From assembly GCA_022606425.2 (NCBI GenBank), contig JAHDVF020001054.1, positions 744,001-808,000 of the forward strand: a stretch of DNA of 64,000 nt. The letters run 5' to 3'. Both the position numbers and the translations under genes were made by a program. Position 1 is the first letter of the stretch. Each line of letters begins with the position of its first letter. Source of the DNA: Lepidostoma basale (taxonomy: Eukaryota > Arthropoda > Insecta > Trichoptera > Lepidostomatidae). Shown in pieces: positions 60,190-64,000 of this stretch. The notes under the pieces are model-generated. The model made no database searches. It was not told where the DNA came from and saw only the letters and a program-made list of their open reading frames with translations.

Positions 60190-60475
60190 TCTATATTCGC
60201 CATACTTTGTGTTGTAGATGGTTTATTTCTCTTTTTATTTTTTATATACTTTGTATCCTACAACACTAACATTAAAAAAATTAAAATTACATATACATGT
60301 TTTGGACAACCAGTCCTTCTTCAGTGATACATATTATAAAGATACATATTTAAAATATTATAAAGTTGGTCATTCGTTTAATATAGATAATGACGTTGAA
60401 ATTTTACACGTTAATAAGAAAAACATGACATTCAATCAAAAACAAAGAAAACATTAACAACAAATAAACTTTAAT
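60190..60475 (-). repeat. Hammerhead-bearing repeat, GGAC type
   Basis: Reversed copy: TATTCGCCATACTTTGTGTT at its 3' end, then TTATATACTTTGTATCC and ATGTTTTGGACAACCAGTCC. Confidence 0.68.
60294..60324 (-). ncRNA. Hammerhead-like motif
   Basis: Minus strand: CTGAAGA, A, stem II GGAC/GTCC perfect, then AAA (G12 to A), ACATGT, A. One core base lost. Confidence 0.42.
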
Positions 60476-61120
60476 CCATGTCCAATTATTGATATGTTCC
60501 AAACCACACAAAAATTGCAACCCTACATTAAAAAGTTGGCAATTAACATAAGAGTAATGACGTCACGAAATATTTAAAATGTGAAGTGCTCCGTCGGTAT
60601 TATAGTTATACCGCTAAAAACATTTGTGACAAATTGTTCACAGATGTCAGTATCGTTCGGTTTTCGGGATAATATTGAGTAATAAATTATTTGTAGGCCC
60701 AACAGTACCGCTGCAGTCATACCACTGGACAGGTTAATATTAAATATTGAGATTTAATCAATGATCAAGTAACAATACATTGTAACTGTGAACAATTTTT
60801 TCAATGACATTCCAACGAATAATATTTTTTAGTAACCTACTTTAATGAGTATAAGATCAACGGTACCTACTTTAAGGACCAAGACTAGGTGTAGCAGAGA
60901 AATTTGGGGACGCAAAGCGTTACGTTTAAACCTAGCATATAAGCACGAGAAAGTACGTGGATTACTGATTTACGATTGTAGAGCAAACCAAGTTTTTAAA
61001 GGGTAGAAAATCTTTACTTCCGTGAATATTTCAAGGGTTGCAACTAGTATAATGTTTATGATGTTCTTGGATATTGTCTTTTCGGGAGTATCAGTCCGAA
61101 GGCTATTGCTCCCCCAAATG
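60476..61120. other. No gene or recognised repeat
   Basis: Unique-looking; GGACCAAGACTAGGTGTAGC at 60878. No exon. Confidence 0.3.
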
Positions 61121-61560
61121 TTAGAAAGGTCTCAGTTGGATATTGTTGGATGGTGAGGGGAGGGTAACTTGGAGGATGTAGTGGGTTGTGTCCGACATTT
61201 GGACCTGACTATCCTGGTAGGGAGGATGTGTGGAGGGGTCGAGGATGGCCTTAGACAGTAGCCGAGGTCTTGGGTGGAGACTGAGGGACAGTAACAGGGA
61301 GTGGCCTTGTGTGGGGACCGATATGGCAATGGGGTTGAAATAAGGATGGTGGAAAGGGAAGGGTTGGAGCGTGACGTCGACAGCGGCAAGAGAAGTAAAA
61401 TATGGAGGCGTCCGAGGAACACCAGCAGACTCGGAGATGGCAGCGGGTCGGGAAGATGGTAACGACAAAATGGAGTAGTGAGCGATTACGATGGCCAGGA
61501 ACTGTAGCGAAGGCAGCGGAGGCAAAAGCCTATTCAGGTAGAAGTTGTCATTTTAGCAGG
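61121..61560. other. G-rich unassigned block
   Basis: Plus strand strongly purine-skewed (GGTGAGGGGAGGGTAACTTG, GGAGGATGTGTGGAGGGG). Overlapping long minus-strand frames reflect the skew (Pro/Ser/Leu-rich) and are not convincing proteins. Possibly an old retroelement; unassigned. Confidence 0.35.
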
Positions 61561-62120
61561 CTGGCTGACGGGAAGGCGTGTAGAGGGATATACAATTTGG
61601 ATATGAGAATGTGCACTGTTTGATATTTTTCCATATTGAACCATCATAAAAACAATAAATCACTCGTAATGATGTGGGTATATACATGTGTATGGGACTG
61701 TTTTTAATCTTGAAGGATTTCCAAAATGTAGAAAATTACATTTTTGGGAGAAGCTTCAAATGACAGCTCCCTATAGACGCCATTTTGAAACAACTCCGTT
61801 TATGATGTATAAAGAACAAAAATTCATTAACGATTAAAAATGTTCTTTTTTTGTTTTTACGTTCTCTTAATTCAAAATATATCTTACAGAAACCAAGCAA
61901 ACGAGAACGCGGTCAATTTTTAGATCATCAACATGGGCTATAAAAAATGCACTTTTTCTCTTGTTAAATAAAATTTCACTTGTGCGGTTTTAACTATCAG
62001 TAAACGTAGTTGTACACGACTCATTCAAATCCATTTATTCGAAATGAGAGAAGTAAACTATGGTAATACCAATTTTCAATGGAAAAATGAAAGGAAATAG
62101 CATAAATAATAATATATACA
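61561..62120. other. No gene or recognised repeat
   Basis: AT-rich; nothing supported. Confidence 0.3.
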
Positions 62121-62165
62121 GTAGAACCCCTCTTAACCGGCCACGGATTAACCGGCCTAAAATAA
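62120..62165 (+). mobile_element. Possible pogo/Tigger-like terminus
   Basis: CAGTAGAACCCCTCTTAACC followed by GGATTAACCGGCC resembles pogo/Tigger-type ends (CAGTAGAACC.. with repeated TTAACCGG-like motifs). The other end was not located. Confidence 0.35.
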
Positions 62166-62439
62166 ATAGCAGGACTCGAAATCGTTTTTTTTTTACCATC
62201 AAATCGTTATCGCAGGTTTAAAATATCAAAATATTACTGATTTTTGCAAACAATGATACAGCGTGTACAAAGCTTTCTAAGTTTATGTATTTTCGTAATG
62301 TTATTATATATTTTTCAAATAATTAATGTTTTTAATTGAAATTTTTTGGTAGAAGTTCATTTTAAATAATGAAAACAAAAAAAAAATGTTACAAAATTTC
62401 TTTATTATTATGTATTTAGTGTGCTTCCACTTGTGTTTA

Positions 62440-62490
62440 TGTACGACCGGTTTCGGCACTCGCTGCCATCTTCTTGTACCTACATTAAAA
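62440..62490 (-). ncRNA. Hammerhead-derived motif with good stems I-III
   Basis: Minus strand: stem I GTAC/GTAC, AAGAAGA (C3 and U4 changed), T, stem II GGCA/TGCC, GAA, stem III ACCGGT, C (GUC). All helices form but the CUGANGA core is altered. Confidence 0.42.
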
Positions 62491-62624
62491 TTTATTTGGT
62501 TTATATAATAAATGATAGTGGTGGGGGAATTTTTTTTTTCTGGTTCTAAATAATGTATTACTGTTATTATGTTGTAGTTGAAATGATTCTCTATAATGTA
62601 AATTTATTATGTTTTGAGTTAGTT

Positions 62625-62822
62625 TGTTTATAAATATAAGTATGTAGTTGAACTCCTCCTAAACGGCTGGACCGATTTTGATGAAAATTTTTGTGTTTGT
62701 TTGAGTAGGTCCCCGGATGGTTAAGATTCACAATTGGACACGGTAAGTAGCGCTGCGATATGGTTCTATGCAAAAAAAAATATTTTCGTTCGGGCACAAC
62801 AACGTCTGCTAGGTCCGCTAGT
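62625..62822 (+). mobile_element. Helitron-like 3' region
   Basis: GGCTGGACCGATTTTGATGA, GGTCCCCGGATGG and the terminus ACAACGTCTGCTAGGTCCGC-TAGTA. Ends in CTAG followed by T; no autonomous genes. Confidence 0.55.
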
Positions 62823-62837
62823 ATAATTTTTTTTTAA

Positions 62838-63080
62838 TGTACACAACAGGTCGTTTGGACCCAATTACTGTGTACAATTTTTATTTTTTAGCAATTATAT
62901 TGATTCTCGTGACATGTGATATGTAGCCAATCTATCGCCATTTTATTGTCACGTGAATTCTACACCAGACCAAAGACAGTGTGACATTCACACTGCCATC
63001 GCCGGGAATCGAACCCAGGACCTTCAACATGGAAGTCAGAGCTCGTAACCACTCTGCCGCGAAGATCGTCAATATATGAT
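62838..63080 (-). repeat. SINE-1, near full length
   Basis: Reversed copy from ACACAACAGGTCGTTTGGAC through GGGAATCGAACCCAGGACC (B box) to ACCACTCTGCCGCGAAG (A box). Confidence 0.78.
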
Positions 63081-63089
63081 AACACTTCG

Positions 63090-63340
63090 TAATGTATGAT
63101 ATTTGACGGTACGGCTATTTACCCCGCGCGTTCGAAACAAAAGCACAAACGCGGAAACAAAACAAGCGACTTTTTGTCCCTACGGTGTTGCCCAAAGATT
63201 AAAACCCAACGAACCGACTGCGCCATAGTGACCCACAAACAGGCGCTTTCTGGAGCAAGCCGAGAACTTTACCCACATAATGCACCAGTGAGCAGCGCGC
63301 AGCTACATTCTGAGCTGTGGGTATACTATGCCTCGATTGC
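63090..63340. other. GC-richer unassigned block
   Basis: CCCCGCGCGTTCGAAACAAA, GAACCGACTGCGCCATAGTG and GAGCAGCGCGCAGCTACATT. A 119-codon open frame (63096-63455) has no recognised domain and starts in SINE-adjacent sequence. Function unknown. Confidence 0.3.
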
Positions 63341-63454
63341 TGCCTTCGTGACGTTCGGTCATGACAGTGTGCTGTTCAAACTTACATTTAAGAAACACAC
63401 TGATTCCAAAAAAATAATCGTATATAAAATACTCTACCAGGCTATAGAGAACTA

Positions 63455-64000
63455 ATCAACCTATAGAACAAGTCAAAACCTTCAGATACCTAGGCATAGA
63501 CCAGGTTGGAGGAGCTGATCTGCAGGAAAAAATACAATTCTAAGTCAACAAGGCAGCTGAAAACTCTGGTTTTCTAGAATCCGCAATATGAAAAAAAACG
63601 TAATGAAAAAACATATGAAAATAAAGCCGTAAGACCATTATTCAAGTTCCGAGGACTTCTGAGATCAAATCAAATTAGTTAATATTCTTAAAAAATATTA
63701 CAAACATTTTTTATAGTTTAAGACATCTATTGAGAACAGGTAAAATATAATAAATATATATAATACCAGGAACGCGTGAGAGATGGTTTGACATTAGGAA
63801 TACAAAATACTCTCCAAAATCAAGAGTATTTGTCTTCTGAACGTACTTTCACGAGATGAAGACATTGAGAATGATAGCAAGCAAGACACTAAGAGGTTGC
63901 GCGAGGAACACCAGAATAAGAAATATATATGAGGCTGACGATAATTTTAAGATGAAGTAAACAGCGAATGAGAGACTGGTATGGTCATGTCCAAAGAATG
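63455..64000 (+). mobile_element. LINE-C, split by LINE-T and cut by the window end
   Basis: QVKTFRYLGID, VNKAAENSGFLES (63461-63600), then the minus-strand LINE-T insert, then MKTLRMIASKTLRGCARNTR and ANERLVWSCPKN-like sequence to the edge. The upstream part corresponds to 3720-3960. Confidence 0.68.
63658..63853 (-). mobile_element. LINE-T tail nested in LINE-C
   Basis: Plus-strand ATCAAATCAAATTAGTT is the reversed (TTTGA)n tail and GAGAGATGGTTTGACATTAG the 3' UTR; ends TCTGAACGTACTTTCACG. AGAT occurs at both junctions as a likely short target duplication. Confidence 0.68.

Noticed and set aside
61121..61525. 134-codon minus-strand Pro/Ser/Leu-rich frame
   Set aside because: Several overlapping frames are open because of G/C strand skew; no domain, splice site or start context supports a gene.

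Overview
This 64-kb window is an AT-rich insect nuclear DNA segment, probably lepidopteran (inferred from the alanine-rich nuclear-receptor exons, Helitron ends and LINE/SINE repertoire). It holds one recognisable host gene: the 3' exons of the NR2E3-type nuclear receptor Hr51 (Drosophila unfulfilled, unf; vertebrate PNR; nematode fax-1) on the + strand. Five coding exons were found at 37527-37641, 49479-49672, 52491-52729, 53794-54022 and 54819-55057. Their splice phases agree, and they carry the post-DNA-binding-domain linker, a Pro/Ser-rich hinge and the whole ligand-binding domain to the stop codon. No DNA-binding-domain exon was found upstream, so roughly the first 37.5 kb looks like a very large intron.

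Almost everything else is repeats. Labels used below: LINE-A, 3' fragments of a non-LTR element with a conserved block GSEAWNWQKKDESRINAVEM and a (TTAG)n or (GTT)n tail; LINE-A2, a short non-autonomous element sharing only the LINE-A 3' end; LINE-B/B2, RTE-type tails ending in GAAGAAGAAG-like tracts; LINE-C, D, F, G, H, other reverse-transcriptase C-termini and tails; LINE-J, a jockey-type C-terminus; LINE-T, a tail ending in (TTTGA)n; SINE-1 and SINE-2, two tRNA-derived SINEs; families R, F and S, foldback repeats. There are also a deleted mariner, a hAT-type MITE, other MITEs, Helitron 3' ends and a long ATT microsatellite. None of the transposon ORFs is full length. Many insertions are nested, and several are dated by target-site duplications.

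Two things stand out. First, about 20 loci in foldback or terminal-repeat-like sequences carry a hammerhead-ribozyme-like module: CUGANGA, one extra A or U, a paired stem II, GAA, a short self-complementary stem III, and often a GUC cleavage triplet. The stem sequences differ among about ten families while the core is kept. Second, a piece of the Hr51 hinge exon with its splice donor, the adjoining intron and a LINE-A tail is present a second time, inverted, 3.3 kb upstream in the preceding intron. Hr51 pre-mRNA could therefore pair with its own exon.

Layout: 1-17.5 kb LINE tails, SINEs and foldbacks; 17.8-18.0 kb a CpG-rich block with YY1-like and GC-box motifs; 18-37 kb nested LINE/SINE/foldback elements, with a second CpG-rich block at 35.7 kb; 37.5-55.1 kb Hr51 exons in TE-filled introns; 55.1-64 kb foldbacks, MITEs, the deleted mariner, a repeat-poor AT-rich stretch (58.1-59.6 kb) with a distal poly(A) signal, and nested LINE fragments at the right edge.
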